Positions 9,611-17,781 of a DNA stretch of 64,000 nt are shown here, piece by piece. The DNA is taken from contig NZ_CP024190.1 of assembly GCF_003391395.1 (NCBI RefSeq), forward strand, positions 6,262,001 through 6,326,000. Reading direction: 5' to 3'. This stretch comes from Mycobacterium marinum. GTDB taxonomy: Bacteria; Actinomycetota; Actinomycetes; Mycobacteriales; Mycobacteriaceae. Numbering within the stretch: the first letter of the stretch is position 1; each line of letters begins with the position of its first letter. The notes beneath the pieces were generated by a model that was not told the DNA's origin, ran no database searches, and was given only the letters and a program-made list of their open reading frames with translations. A program made the position numbers and the translations under genes.

Positions 9611-10399
9611 TTACCGGTCCTGGGCCTCGGGCAGCCGATAGAACGCGGCCGAGTTCTCCCACAGCACCTTGCTGGCGCCCGCGTCCCCGAGCGCCTCGCT
9701 GATCAGATCGATGTCGCTGTCCTCGAACGGGCGCCGAGCACGCGTCGAGGGCAGGTCAGTGCCGAACATCAGGGCATCGGGGTTGACCGCGTGGATCGTC
9801 TTCACCGTGTCCCGCACATCCAAACCGACCCGGCCGAAGCCGGTCGCCTTGACCCGAATCCCCTTGTCCACCAACGGCAGCAACAGCTCAACCCCTTCGG
9901 CTGACATGCCCAGATGGTCGATGCTGACCGCTGGCAGCGCAATGAGCTGATCGGCCAACTGCCCGAGGTGCGCGGCATCGACATAGAGCTCGACATGCCA
10001 ACCCGCAATGTCGTGGACCCGGCGGGCGAACGAGTTCAATTCGTCGATGGTCTCGGACCCACCGCGATAGAGATTGAACCGGACCGCACGGATTCCGGCG
10101 GCATCAAGATCGCGTATCTCCGCGTCCGAAGTCGTCGAGGGCAACTGAGTGACCCCGACAAAGCCGGGCCCCAACCGCGCCAGCGAATCCCGCAAATACC
10201 CTTGGTCGAACCCCTGGAATGACCCGGAAACAACGGCACCACCCCGGATGCCCAGCCCGGCGGTGCGGGCGCGGTAGTCGCCGATGGTAAAGGCGGGCGG
10301 GAAATAGCCCTCGTTTCCGATCAGCGGAAACGAGGGGTCGATGATGTGGAAATGCGCATCGAATAGCCTTGCCGGCGGCTGCCGCTGCGATGCCCGCAT
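9611..10399 (-). CDS. amidohydrolase-2 family metal-dependent hydrolase
   Basis: 262 residues from the ATG at 10399, chosen because AGGAG lies 8 bases upstream and the family motif begins right after (LFDAHFHI). An upstream in-frame extension to 10579 is arginine-rich and lacks family character. The DAHFHI strand gives the first two metal ligands of a TIM-barrel amidohydrolase; IDHLGM and GTDLPSTRARRPFED supply the later His and Asp positions. Proteins of this family (PF04909 type) hydrolyse lactones or decarboxylate aromatic acids. Nothing nearby names the substrate. It is divergent from the epimerase gene at 10668. Confidence 0.8.
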   Translation of the reverse strand: MRASQRQPPARLFDAHFHIIDPSFPLIGNEGYFPPAFTIGDYRARTAGLGIRGGAVVSGSFQGFDQGYLRDSLARLGPGFVGVTQLPSTTSDAEIRDLDAAGIRAVRFNLYRGGSETIDELNSFARRVHDIAGWHVELYVDAAHLGQLADQLIALPAVSIDHLGMSAEGVELLLPLVDKGIRVKATGFGRVGLDVRDTVKTIHAVNPDALMFGTDLPSTRARRPFEDSDIDLISEALGDAGASKVLWENSAAFYRLPEAQDR

Positions 10400-10551
10400 G
10401 ACAAATCTCCTGTCCCGCGCAGCCTGCCTGCGACGATGGCGGCACGCCAGGCTACCAACCCCGCGAAACCCGCGCCGGCGACACCGGTATTGGCCGCCTT
10501 TGCTCTGGTCTCCCGCCGGAGCCATAAGGTGTTCCGACACGCCGCCGCACG

Positions 10552-10557
10552 TATACT
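10552..10557 (+). promoter_or_regulatory. candidate -10 hexamer TATACT upstream of the epimerase gene
   Basis: TATACT is the only strongly sigma-A-like hexamer in the 268-bp divergent region between the amidohydrolase and the epimerase. No good -35 is seen at the right distance. It would give a leader of roughly 100 bases for the rightward gene. Confidence 0.3.
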
Positions 10558-10667
10558 TCATCAATGAAACGGCCTTCACGAGATTTCGAAATCAGCTGAC
10601 AAGTCCTGCCATTGCGTGTGAGCATCGATTCAGGTCGCTATTGCCGATGAGACTCGAAGGGTAGCGG

Positions 10668-11654
10668 ATGGAAATTCTGGTCATCGGGGGCGCGGGCTTC
10701 CAAGGCAGCCACCTGACCGAATCCCTATTGGCCGATGGACATTGGGTAACCGTCCTCAATACACCTTCTAAAAACACCACTCGCAACATGCAAGGGTTCC
10801 AATCGCATGAACGGGTTTCATTTATCTCCGGATCGGTAACCGACGGGGAGACGGTGTATCGCGCGGTGCGTGATCACCACGTCGTATTTCACCTGGCGGC
10901 CAGAACCAACGTTGACGAGTCGCTTAGCGACCCGAAAAGCTTTCTCGAAACAAATGTCATGGGCACCTACCGAGCACTCGAAGCGGTGCGCCGCTACCGC
11001 AACCGGCTGATATACGTGTCCACCTGCGAAGTTTACGGAGATGGGCACAATCTCGAGGAAGGCCAGCGCCTCGACGAACACGCCGAACTCAAACCGAATA
11101 GCCCCTACGCCGCGTCCAAGGCCGCCGCCGACCGGCTGTGCTACTCGTATTTTCGCTCCTTCGGAATCGACGTCACCATCGTCCGCCCGTTCAATATCTT
11201 TGGAATTCGCCAAAAGACCGGCCGATTCGGCGCGCTGATTCCACGGCTCGTCCGACAGGCAATCAATGGCAAGAACCTGACAATTTTCGGCGCGGGGACT
11301 TCGAGCCGCGATTATCTCTACATCAGCGATATCGTGAACGCCTACAACCTGATATTGCAAACCCCGTCCCTGCGTGGCCAGACCATCAATTTTGCCAGCG
11401 GTAAAGACACCTGCGTGAAGGATATCGTCGAGTACGTCGCAGGTAAATTCGATGCCACAATCGAACATCGCGATGCCCGCCCCGGGGAGGTCCAGCGATT
11501 TCCCGCCGATATCTCATTGGCGAGAAGCATCGGATTCGAGCCGCAAGTCGATATTTGGGAAGGCATCGACAGGTACATCGCCTGGGCTAAGGATCAGCCC
11601 CAGCACGCATACGAGCTGGACGGGCTCGGCGACAGGTCGACCGCGAACGGATGA
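10668..11654 (+). CDS. NAD-dependent sugar-nucleotide epimerase/dehydratase (Rv3784-like)
   Basis: 328 residues of an extended short-chain dehydrogenase: dinucleotide-binding GGAGFQG (8-14), STCEVYG, the catalytic Tyr-Lys pair in SPYAASK, and the family's RPFNIFG and substrate-side FPADISLA patches. The whole sequence agrees closely with my memory of M. tuberculosis Rv3784, annotated as a possible dTDP-glucose 4,6-dehydratase or GDP-mannose-type epimerase. In M. tuberculosis it sits beside the galactan-export ABC genes and glfT1; here the upstream neighbours are an amidohydrolase and PE_PGRS genes instead. Likely cytosolic, supplying a nucleotide sugar for cell-wall polysaccharide. The exact substrate is not established by the sequence. 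Confidence 0.87.
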   Translation: MEILVIGGAGFQGSHLTESLLADGHWVTVLNTPSKNTTRNMQGFQSHERVSFISGSVTDGETVYRAVRDHHVVFHLAARTNVDESLSDPKSFLETNVMGTYRALEAVRRYRNRLIYVSTCEVYGDGHNLEEGQRLDEHAELKPNSPYAASKAAADRLCYSYFRSFGIDVTIVRPFNIFGIRQKTGRFGALIPRLVRQAINGKNLTIFGAGTSSRDYLYISDIVNAYNLILQTPSLRGQTINFASGKDTCVKDIVEYVAGKFDATIEHRDARPGEVQRFPADISLARSIGFEPQVDIWEGIDRYIAWAKDQPQHAYELDGLGDRSTANG

Positions 11655-11664
11655 CCGTCCCCCA

Positions 11665-12891
11665 CTAGCGCTGGGGCGCGGTAATCGTGCACGGGGTGGC
11701 CGGCGGATAACTGCCCGACACCGCCCGCAGCCGCCCGGGCGGCGGCCACGGCCGCAGCCCCAGGTTGGCGAGATAGCGCAGCGGGTTGACGTGCGAGCCG
11801 CGCTGTCGGACCTCGAAATGCAGATAGCCGTCGCCGGAGTCGCCCTCCGCGCCGATCGCGCCGAGCCGCGCACCCGCGCGCACCTGGTCGCCAACCGACA
11901 TCCCGTTTCGCTCTGTCGGGCGAAACACATAGACGACGTCGAGGTCCGGGCCCTGCGAGATCGTCATTGACAGCAAGCCGTCGACATCATCGATGGCGCT
12001 GACCGCCCCGGACACCACGGCGTACACGGGTGTTCCCGGGTCGGCGGCGAAGTCGACACCGGGGTGAAAACCACCGGCGCGTTGCCCGTACCCACGGCCG
12101 ATGGCCCGCGGTTCCCGGTCAATCGGCAGCCGCCCGCCCGGCTCGAGCGGGTCGAAGTCGCCGCGGATGCGCCGCTGATAGTCGGCTTTGAGCAGGTCGA
12201 CCTCGTCGAGCGCGTAACCGAACAGCAGGGACCGGTCGTAGGCCACCCCGAAGTTGTGCCGGTAGTCCGGATCGAGCCGGAGATAGTGCTCGACTCTGGA
12301 AATCCGCTCCGCCAGCGTCGACCAACCGTCGTGCACCAGCCGGACCCCCTCCAGCCGGCCGATCCGACCGTGGTCGGTGATATTGGCCGGCCAGTGCGGG
12401 TTGTGCATCAGCTTGATCCCGGCACGCAGACCCGGAGACCAGCGCCAGAAGGGCCCGCGCAGCGCTTCGGCGGTTCCCATGACCGGAATCAGCTCGGGGT
12501 ATTCGGGATCGTCCCAGCTGGACACGATCGGGCACAGCAGCGCCGCCACGTCCTCGGGGGTGCGGGCCAGGGCCGCACGGACATCGATGTCGGTCTCGAC
12601 AAGCCAATCCGCGTCGACCATCATCACCCAGTCCGGGCGGCAGAAATCGGCCATCCGATACAGCAGTTCCAGCCCGGTGGACTCCGGAATCAGCCAGGGC
12701 GTGGCGGGAAGATCAGAACGGGCACGCACCACATTCGTCACCGCAGGGTGGTTCGCCAGAATCTCGGCGGTGTCATCGGTGCTGCGGTCATCGATCACAT
12801 AGATGTCGTCGCTGAACGCAGCCAACGAGTCCAACGTGCGCACCAACGTCCGTCCGGCGTTGTGCGCGCGTGTTACCGCCAGAATCCGCAT
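11665..12891 (-). CDS. glycosyltransferase-2 domain fused to a degenerate M23 peptidase domain (Rv3786c-like)
   Basis: 408 residues. Residues 1-240 look like a GT2 nucleotide-sugar transferase: IDDRSTDDT (Asp34/35) and the metal-binding MVDADW (93-95). Residues 270-375 look like an M23/LytM domain: HPGVDFA gives zinc ligands His276 and Asp280, and LHFEV gives His358. The catalytic histidine that normally precedes it (HxH) is Tyr356 here, and the other expected active-site histidine is Phe323. So the zinc site could persist without endopeptidase activity, as in EnvC-type activators. No signal peptide or membrane segment is visible, which is strange for a peptidoglycan-facing domain. I recall an Rv3786c protein of the same length at this place in M. 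tuberculosis. Function unknown. Confidence 0.7.
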   Translation of the reverse strand: MRILAVTRAHNAGRTLVRTLDSLAAFSDDIYVIDDRSTDDTAEILANHPAVTNVVRARSDLPATPWLIPESTGLELLYRMADFCRPDWVMMVDADWLVETDIDVRAALARTPEDVAALLCPIVSSWDDPEYPELIPVMGTAEALRGPFWRWSPGLRAGIKLMHNPHWPANITDHGRIGRLEGVRLVHDGWSTLAERISRVEHYLRLDPDYRHNFGVAYDRSLLFGYALDEVDLLKADYQRRIRGDFDPLEPGGRLPIDREPRAIGRGYGQRAGGFHPGVDFAADPGTPVYAVVSGAVSAIDDVDGLLSMTISQGPDLDVVYVFRPTERNGMSVGDQVRAGARLGAIGAEGDSGDGYLHFEVRQRGSHVNPLRYLANLGLRPWPPPGRLRAVSGSYPPATPCTITAPQR

Positions 12892-12947
12892 GCAGTCTCT
12901 CTATCACCCGAGAACGCAAAAGCCAGTAGCTGGAAGAATATGCAAGT

Positions 12948-13178
12948 GTGAGCGACGCCTCGGTGATCGGTTGCGTCGGGACGTTGGTGGTCGCGACCCG
13001 CGGCAAACATGGTGCCGGTGAGGTCCTGCTCACCGTTCGGGGCTCCAAGGAGGCCTTCCTGGCACGATCTGACCATCCGTTACCCAAAGGCACCACGGTG
13101 CTGGTGGTAGGGGTTCGGGGAGCCCGGACGGTGCTCGTCGAGCCCTGGAACGATCTGGTCGTAACCGAACTTCTCTGA
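12948..13178 (+). CDS. small NfeD-like OB-fold protein
   Basis: 76 residues from a GTG. The sequence has the strand-rich pattern of the soluble NfeD C-terminal OB fold (IGCVGTLVV at the start, VLLTVRGSKEAFLAR, then LPKGTTVLVVGV near the end) and no membrane helices or ClpP-like part. It lies 32 bp before a flotillin-type gene. NfeD-SPFH gene pairs are a widely conserved arrangement in bacteria, where the NfeD domain is thought to help assemble or localise the SPFH scaffold. Assignment rests on length, pattern and the neighbour. Confidence 0.65.
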   Translation: MSDASVIGCVGTLVVATRGKHGAGEVLLTVRGSKEAFLARSDHPLPKGTTVLVVGVRGARTVLVEPWNDLVVTELL

Positions 13179-13210
13179 TCCAAACCACGAAAAATTCAAG
13201 GAGTCCAACA

Positions 13211-14344
13211 ATGCTCGGTTACAAGGTTCCCGATCCGGATGAGGCGATGCTGATATCCGGGGGCCGGGTCAAAGGCAACGCGCCGTTTCGCGTGGTAACC
13301 GGCCACGGGTCCTTCGTCGTTCCGTTCTTCCGTAAGGTCCGCTTCCTCACGCTGGCGATGTGTGAAGCCGAGGTCGCCGAGAAATGCGTGACGCAGCAGG
13401 GCATCACGCTCAACGTCCGGGCGGTCATCGCCTTCAAGGTCGGCAACGACACCGAGAGCATCATCGCCGCGGCGCAACGATTCCTCTCCGAACAAGACCA
13501 GATGTCGGTCTTGACCGGGCGCATCTTTGCCGGCCACCTGCGCTCGATCATCGGCTCCATGACCGTCGAAGAGATCATCCGGGAGCGCCAAAAGCTCGCG
13601 ACCGAGGTGCTCGACGGTTCCAAGGAAGAGATGGCCCGAATCGGCCTCAACGTCGACGCCCTGCAGATCCAGTCGATCGACGACGACGGGCTCGGCTACA
13701 TCGACGCGATGTCGGCACCGCACAATGCGGCGATCCAGCAGCAAGCACAGATCGCCCAGGCGCAGGCCAACCAGTTGTCCGCCGAGGCAGAGCAGGAATC
13801 GCAGCGCAAGCAAGCCGAATTCGCCCGTGAGACCGCCATTGTCAAGGCGCAATACAAGGCCGAGGTCGACAAGGCTCAGGCCCAGGCCGCCCAGGCCGGT
13901 CCGCTGGCCGAGGCCCAGTCCCAGCGCGAGGTGCTCGAGATGCGCACCGAACTGGCCGAGCGGGCCGCCGAGTTGCGCCAGCAGGAGCTGGTCGCCGAGG
14001 TGGTCAAGCCGGCCGAGGCCGAAGCCGAACGGGTCCGCATCCTGGCCGTCGCCGACGCCGAGAAGATGAAGATCCAGGCCGAGGCCGCGGCGTCGCACAA
14101 CCGGGTGGCGCTGGATCGCATGCTCATCGACCAGCTGCCCGACATCGTCGAAAAGGCCGCCCTGGGTCTCTCGGGCGCAAATCTCACCGTGCTCAATGGC
14201 GCCGACGGGCTCAGCCAGGTGGCCGCGGGGCTGGTCTCTCAAGGGGTCGCCATTTTCGACGCGATGCGCGGCAGCGTCGCTGACGACAACGACGGGGAGA
14301 ACGCGGTGGCGCCCTGGAACGCCGGAACCACAGACAACGTCTAG
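13211..14344 (+). CDS. flotillin/SPFH-domain protein
   Basis: 377 residues, ATG preceded by AAGGAG. Residues 1-180 form the SPFH/band-7 region (start LGYKVPDPDEAMLISGG, then FVVPFFRKVRFL). Residues 185-320 are a long coiled coil built of EA-rich repeats ending in AEKMKIQAEAAASHNR, typical of flotillin rather than stomatin. The usual N-terminal membrane helix is missing, so attachment would be through the SPFH face or through its partner. The adjacent NfeD-like gene supports a two-gene membrane-microdomain module. I do not remember such a pair at this position in M. tuberculosis, so it may be a lineage-specific gain or a loss in M. tuberculosis. Confidence 0.88.
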   Translation: MLGYKVPDPDEAMLISGGRVKGNAPFRVVTGHGSFVVPFFRKVRFLTLAMCEAEVAEKCVTQQGITLNVRAVIAFKVGNDTESIIAAAQRFLSEQDQMSVLTGRIFAGHLRSIIGSMTVEEIIRERQKLATEVLDGSKEEMARIGLNVDALQIQSIDDDGLGYIDAMSAPHNAAIQQQAQIAQAQANQLSAEAEQESQRKQAEFARETAIVKAQYKAEVDKAQAQAAQAGPLAEAQSQREVLEMRTELAERAAELRQQELVAEVVKPAEAEAERVRILAVADAEKMKIQAEAAASHNRVALDRMLIDQLPDIVEKAALGLSGANLTVLNGADGLSQVAAGLVSQGVAIFDAMRGSVADDNDGENAVAPWNAGTTDNV

Positions 14345-14538
14345 CAAGGCGGTTGGCGCCACCGGCGGGTGGCCACGACGGTCCGGGGCAAGCCGCCGGA
14401 CTTTATCGGGCTGTAAACGCTTCACGAATACAGGTGACGGCGGCCTGTCAGTGGTGTAACACTGGAACGCCACATGGCCGATGAGTTATTGGCAAACGGA
14501 ACTACGGGCAACCCACATCGGACGAAAGGTCGACGGAC

Positions 14539-15024
14539 GTGAGTGAGGAAGTCCAATCACCAGGGCTGGCAGAGGCAGCGCGCGATAACCTCGCCGCCGA
14601 GCTGGCCCGGCTCCGGCAACGCCACGACCGGCTGGAGATCGAGGTCAAAAACGACCGCGGAATGATCGGCGATCACGGCGACGCGGCTGAGGCGATTCAG
14701 CGCGCCGACGAACTGGCCGTGCTGACCGAACGGATCCACGAGCTCGATCGGCGACTGAAAGCCGGGCCGTCCAACGCGACCGGGTCCGAAACGCTGCCAA
14801 GTGGCACCGAGGTCACCTTGCGCTTCGACGATGGCGAGGTGGTCACGATGCACGTGATCGCCATCGTCGAGGAGAACCCGGTCGGCCACGAGTACGAGAC
14901 GCTGACCGCGCACAGCCCGCTGGGGCAGGCCCTGGCGGGGCGCCAGGCGGGTGACACGGTGACCTACTCCACCCCGCGCGGACCGAGCCAGGTGGAACTC
15001 CTCTCGATCAAGTTGCCCACCTAG
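14539..15024 (+). CDS. GreA/Rnk-like RNA-polymerase-associated protein (Rv3788-like)
   Basis: 161 residues from a GTG. An N-terminal helical hairpin (about 10-75, LAAELARLRQRHDRLEIEV ... IHELDRRL) is followed by a GreA C-terminal FKBP-like domain (about 90-160: GTEVTLRFDDGE, SPLGQALAGRQAGDTVTY). This is the architecture of Rv3788, reported to bind near the RNA polymerase secondary channel and inhibit transcription rather than stimulate cleavage. It sits directly before the arabinan operon, as in M. tuberculosis. The 194 bp before it hold no other gene. Confidence 0.85.
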   Translation: MSEEVQSPGLAEAARDNLAAELARLRQRHDRLEIEVKNDRGMIGDHGDAAEAIQRADELAVLTERIHELDRRLKAGPSNATGSETLPSGTEVTLRFDDGEVVTMHVIAIVEENPVGHEYETLTAHSPLGQALAGRQAGDTVTYSTPRGPSQVELLSIKLPT

Positions 15025-15083
15025 TAGCGCCCGTTCCCGACAGAACGCCAGAATCGCTCGCCAACCTGGTTAGACTTCCCCCG

Positions 15084-15524
15084 ATGATCCCGCCAGAGCC
15101 CGCTGCCGCGCCCGCCGAAGAGCACCAGCGCCAGCATTTGCATCTGACGACTCAGATGATCCGCTTCATCGTGACCGGCGGTTTCGCGGCAATCGTCGAC
15201 TTCAGCGTGTACGTGGTGCTCTACAAGGTGGTCGGCCTGCAGGTCGACCTGTCCAAGTTCATCAGCGTCGTGATCGGCACCATCACCGCCTACCTGATCA
15301 ATCGCCGGTGGACGTTCCAGGCGGCACCAAGCGGGGCGCGATTTGCCGCCGTGATGGCTCTCTACGGGGTCACCTTCGCCGTGCAGGTCGGAATCAACCA
15401 CCTCTGTCTTGCACTTATGCACTATCGCGGGTGGGCCATACCGGTCGCATTCGTGATCGCCCAGGCCGTTGCTACGGTGATCAACTTCGTGGTGCAGCGG
15501 GCCGTGATCTTCCGCAGGCACTGA
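15084..15524 (+). CDS. GtrA-family membrane protein (Rv3789-like)
   Basis: 146 residues with four hydrophobic segments at about 24-45, 50-75, 85-110 and 118-140, and the GtrA signature RFIVTGGFAAIVDF at the first helix. The Rv3789 orthologue was first proposed to move decaprenyl-phospho-arabinose across the membrane and later to act as an anchor that recruits AftA. Position immediately before dprE1 fits both ideas. The N-terminal 23 residues are cytosolic and Gln/His rich. Confidence 0.87.
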   Translation: MIPPEPAAAPAEEHQRQHLHLTTQMIRFIVTGGFAAIVDFSVYVVLYKVVGLQVDLSKFISVVIGTITAYLINRRWTFQAAPSGARFAAVMALYGVTFAVQVGINHLCLALMHYRGWAIPVAFVIAQAVATVINFVVQRAVIFRRH

Positions 15525-15622
15525 GCCGGTCCCGCCCAAACTGCACTTTCCCGCCGGCAAAACGCCCGCTACCGGCGTGAGCGTGGGCATCCTTGCCGAA
15601 CCAAGCGGTACCCTCTTTGACG

Positions 15623-17014
15623 ATGTTTAGCGCGCCCGTTCCCACCGCACCCACCCGGCTGACCGGATGGGGTCGAACCGCGCCGTCGGTTGCCGAGGTG
15701 CTCCGCACCCCAGATCCCGAGGTGATCGCGACAGCAGTCGCGCGTGTCGCCGACTCCGGTGCCAGGGGCGTCATCGCCCGCGGCCTGGGCAGGTCCTACG
15801 GCGACAACGCGCAAAACGGCGGCGGGTTGGTGATCGACATGAGCCCGCTGAACAAGATCCACTCGATCAGCGCCGACAGCAAGCTTGTCGACGTCGATGC
15901 CGGGGTGAATCTCGACCAGCTGATGAAGGCGGCGCTACCGCTGGGCCTGTGGGTCCCGGTATTGCCGGGCACCCGGCAAGTCACCATCGGCGGTGCGATC
16001 GCATGCGACATCCACGGCAAGAACCACCACAGCGCGGGCAGCTTCGGCAACCATGTGCGCAGCCTGGACCTGCTGACCGCCGACGGCGAAGTCCGCCACC
16101 TCACCCCGACGGGCACCGAGACCGCAGACACCGAGCTGTTTTGGGCCACCGTCGGCGGCAACGGCCTGACCGGGATCATCCTGCGCGCCACCATCGAGAT
16201 GACGCCCACCGAGACGGCGTACTTCATCGCCGACGGCGACGTCACCGCCAGCCTGGACGAAACCATCGCGTTGCACAGCGACGGCAGCGAAGGCAACTAC
16301 ACCTATTCCAGCGCCTGGTTCGACGCGATCAGCGGGCCGCCCAAGCTGGGCCGTGCCGCGGTGTCGCGCGGCTGCTTGGCCACCATCGACCAGCTCCCCA
16401 CCAAGCTGCAACGGGATCCGCTGAAATTCGACGCGCCGCAACTGCTCACATTTCCCGACGTATTCCCCAATGGGCTGGCCAACAAATACACCTTCGGGCC
16501 GATCGGCGAGCTCTGGTACCGCAAGTCCGGCACCTATCGGGGCAAGGTCCAGAATCTGACGCAGTTCTACCACCCGCTGGACATGTTCGGTGAGTGGAAC
16601 CGCGCCTATGGTCCGGCGGGTTTCCTGCAATATCAGTTCGTGGTTCCCACCGAGGCGGTCGACGAGTTCAAGCGGATCATCGGCGACATCCAGGCCAGCG
16701 GGCACTACTCATTTCTCAATGTGTTCAAGTTGTTCGGCGCCGGGAATCAGGCCCCGCTGAGCTTCCCGATTCCCGGCTGGAACATCTGCGTCGACTTTCC
16801 GATCAAGGCGGGTCTGAACGAGTTCGTCAGCGAACTCGATCGCCGGGTCATGGAATTCGGCGGCCGCCTCTACACCGCCAAGGACTCTCGTACCACCGCT
16901 GAAACCTTTCACGCCATGTATCCGCGCATCGACGAATGGATCGCCGTGCGCCGCAAGGTGGACCCCTGCGGGGTGTTCGCCTCCGACATGGCCCGACGTT
17001 TGGAGCTGCTCTAA
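15623..17014 (+). CDS. dprE1: decaprenylphosphoryl-beta-D-ribose 2'-oxidase
   Basis: 463 residues from the ATG at 15623; an in-frame TTG at 15593 would add ten residues not expected in the family. It oxidises decaprenyl-phospho-ribose with FAD, the first half of the 2'-epimerisation that makes the arabinose donor. Visible landmarks are the FAD-binding GLGRSYGDNAQNGGG, the HGKNHHSAGSFGNHV loop, KYTFGPIGELWYRKSG, and WNICVDFP, whose cysteine (about residue 389) matches the M. tuberculosis Cys387 attacked by benzothiazinones. The protein therefore looks benzothiazinone sensitive. Near the C terminus VDPCGVF carries a second cysteine where I recall VDPLRVF. The stop abuts the ATG of dprE2. Confidence 0.97.
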   Translation: MFSAPVPTAPTRLTGWGRTAPSVAEVLRTPDPEVIATAVARVADSGARGVIARGLGRSYGDNAQNGGGLVIDMSPLNKIHSISADSKLVDVDAGVNLDQLMKAALPLGLWVPVLPGTRQVTIGGAIACDIHGKNHHSAGSFGNHVRSLDLLTADGEVRHLTPTGTETADTELFWATVGGNGLTGIILRATIEMTPTETAYFIADGDVTASLDETIALHSDGSEGNYTYSSAWFDAISGPPKLGRAAVSRGCLATIDQLPTKLQRDPLKFDAPQLLTFPDVFPNGLANKYTFGPIGELWYRKSGTYRGKVQNLTQFYHPLDMFGEWNRAYGPAGFLQYQFVVPTEAVDEFKRIIGDIQASGHYSFLNVFKLFGAGNQAPLSFPIPGWNICVDFPIKAGLNEFVSELDRRVMEFGGRLYTAKDSRTTAETFHAMYPRIDEWIAVRRKVDPCGVFASDMARRLELL

Positions 17015-17779
17015 ATGGTGCTGGACGCCGTAGGAAATCCCCAGAGCGTGCTGCTGCTCGGCGGCACCTCCGAAATCGGTCTGGCCATTTGCCAGCGCTA
17101 CCTGCGTAACGCTCCGGCCCGGATCGTGCTGGCCTGCCTGCCCGATGACCCGGGCCGCGACGACGCGGTCGCGCAGATGAAGGCCGCCGGCGCCTCCTCG
17201 GTCGAGCTGATCGACTTCGACGCGATGGACACCGACAGTCACCCGAAGGTGATCGAGCAGGCATTCGGCGGCGGCGATGTCGACGTGGCCATCGTCGCGT
17301 TCGGTTTGCTCGGCGATGCCGAAGAGCTGTGGCAAAACCAGCACAAGGCCGTGCAGATCGCCGAGATCAACTACACCGCGGCGGTGTCGGTGGGCGTGCT
17401 GCTGGGCGAGAAGATGCGGGCCCAGGGCTTCGGCCAGATCATCGCCATGAGCACGGTGGCCGGTGAACGCGTACGACGCTCCAACTTCGTCTACGGATCC
17501 ACCAAGGCCGGCCTGGACGGCTTCTACCTCGGGCTGTCAGAGGCTCTGCGTGAACACGGGGTTCGTGTCCTGGTGATCCGGCCGGGTCAGGTGCGCACCC
17601 GGATGAGCGCACACGTCAAGGAAGCTCCACTGACGGTGGACAAGGAGTACGTCGCCAACCTCGCGGTGACCGCCGCCGCAAAAGGTAAGGAACTGGTTTG
17701 GGCGCCAGCAGCATTTCGCTACGTGATGATGGTGTTGCGTCACATCCCGCGGAGCATCTTCCGCAGGCTGCCAATCTGA
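17015..17779 (+). CDS. dprE2: decaprenylphosphoryl-D-2-keto erythro pentose reductase
   Basis: 254 residues starting immediately after the dprE1 stop. A short-chain dehydrogenase: nucleotide-binding GGTSEIG, the family Ser in MSTVAGERVRR, and YGSTK as the Tyr-Lys catalytic pair. It reduces the keto intermediate made by DprE1, giving decaprenyl-phospho-arabinose. The C-terminal stretch YVMMVLRHIPRSIFRRLP is amphipathic and probably rests on the membrane. Works as a complex with DprE1 on the inner face or periplasmic side of the membrane. Confidence 0.96.
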   Translation: MVLDAVGNPQSVLLLGGTSEIGLAICQRYLRNAPARIVLACLPDDPGRDDAVAQMKAAGASSVELIDFDAMDTDSHPKVIEQAFGGGDVDVAIVAFGLLGDAEELWQNQHKAVQIAEINYTAAVSVGVLLGEKMRAQGFGQIIAMSTVAGERVRRSNFVYGSTKAGLDGFYLGLSEALREHGVRVLVIRPGQVRTRMSAHVKEAPLTVDKEYVANLAVTAAAKGKELVWAPAAFRYVMMVLRHIPRSIFRRLPI

Positions 17780-17781
17780 GC

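Noticed and set aside
9611..10579. Longer amidohydrolase with a 60-residue N-terminal extension
   Set aside because: The extension is Arg/Cys-rich and unlike the family; the ATG at 10399 has AGGAG and immediately precedes the DAHFHI motif.
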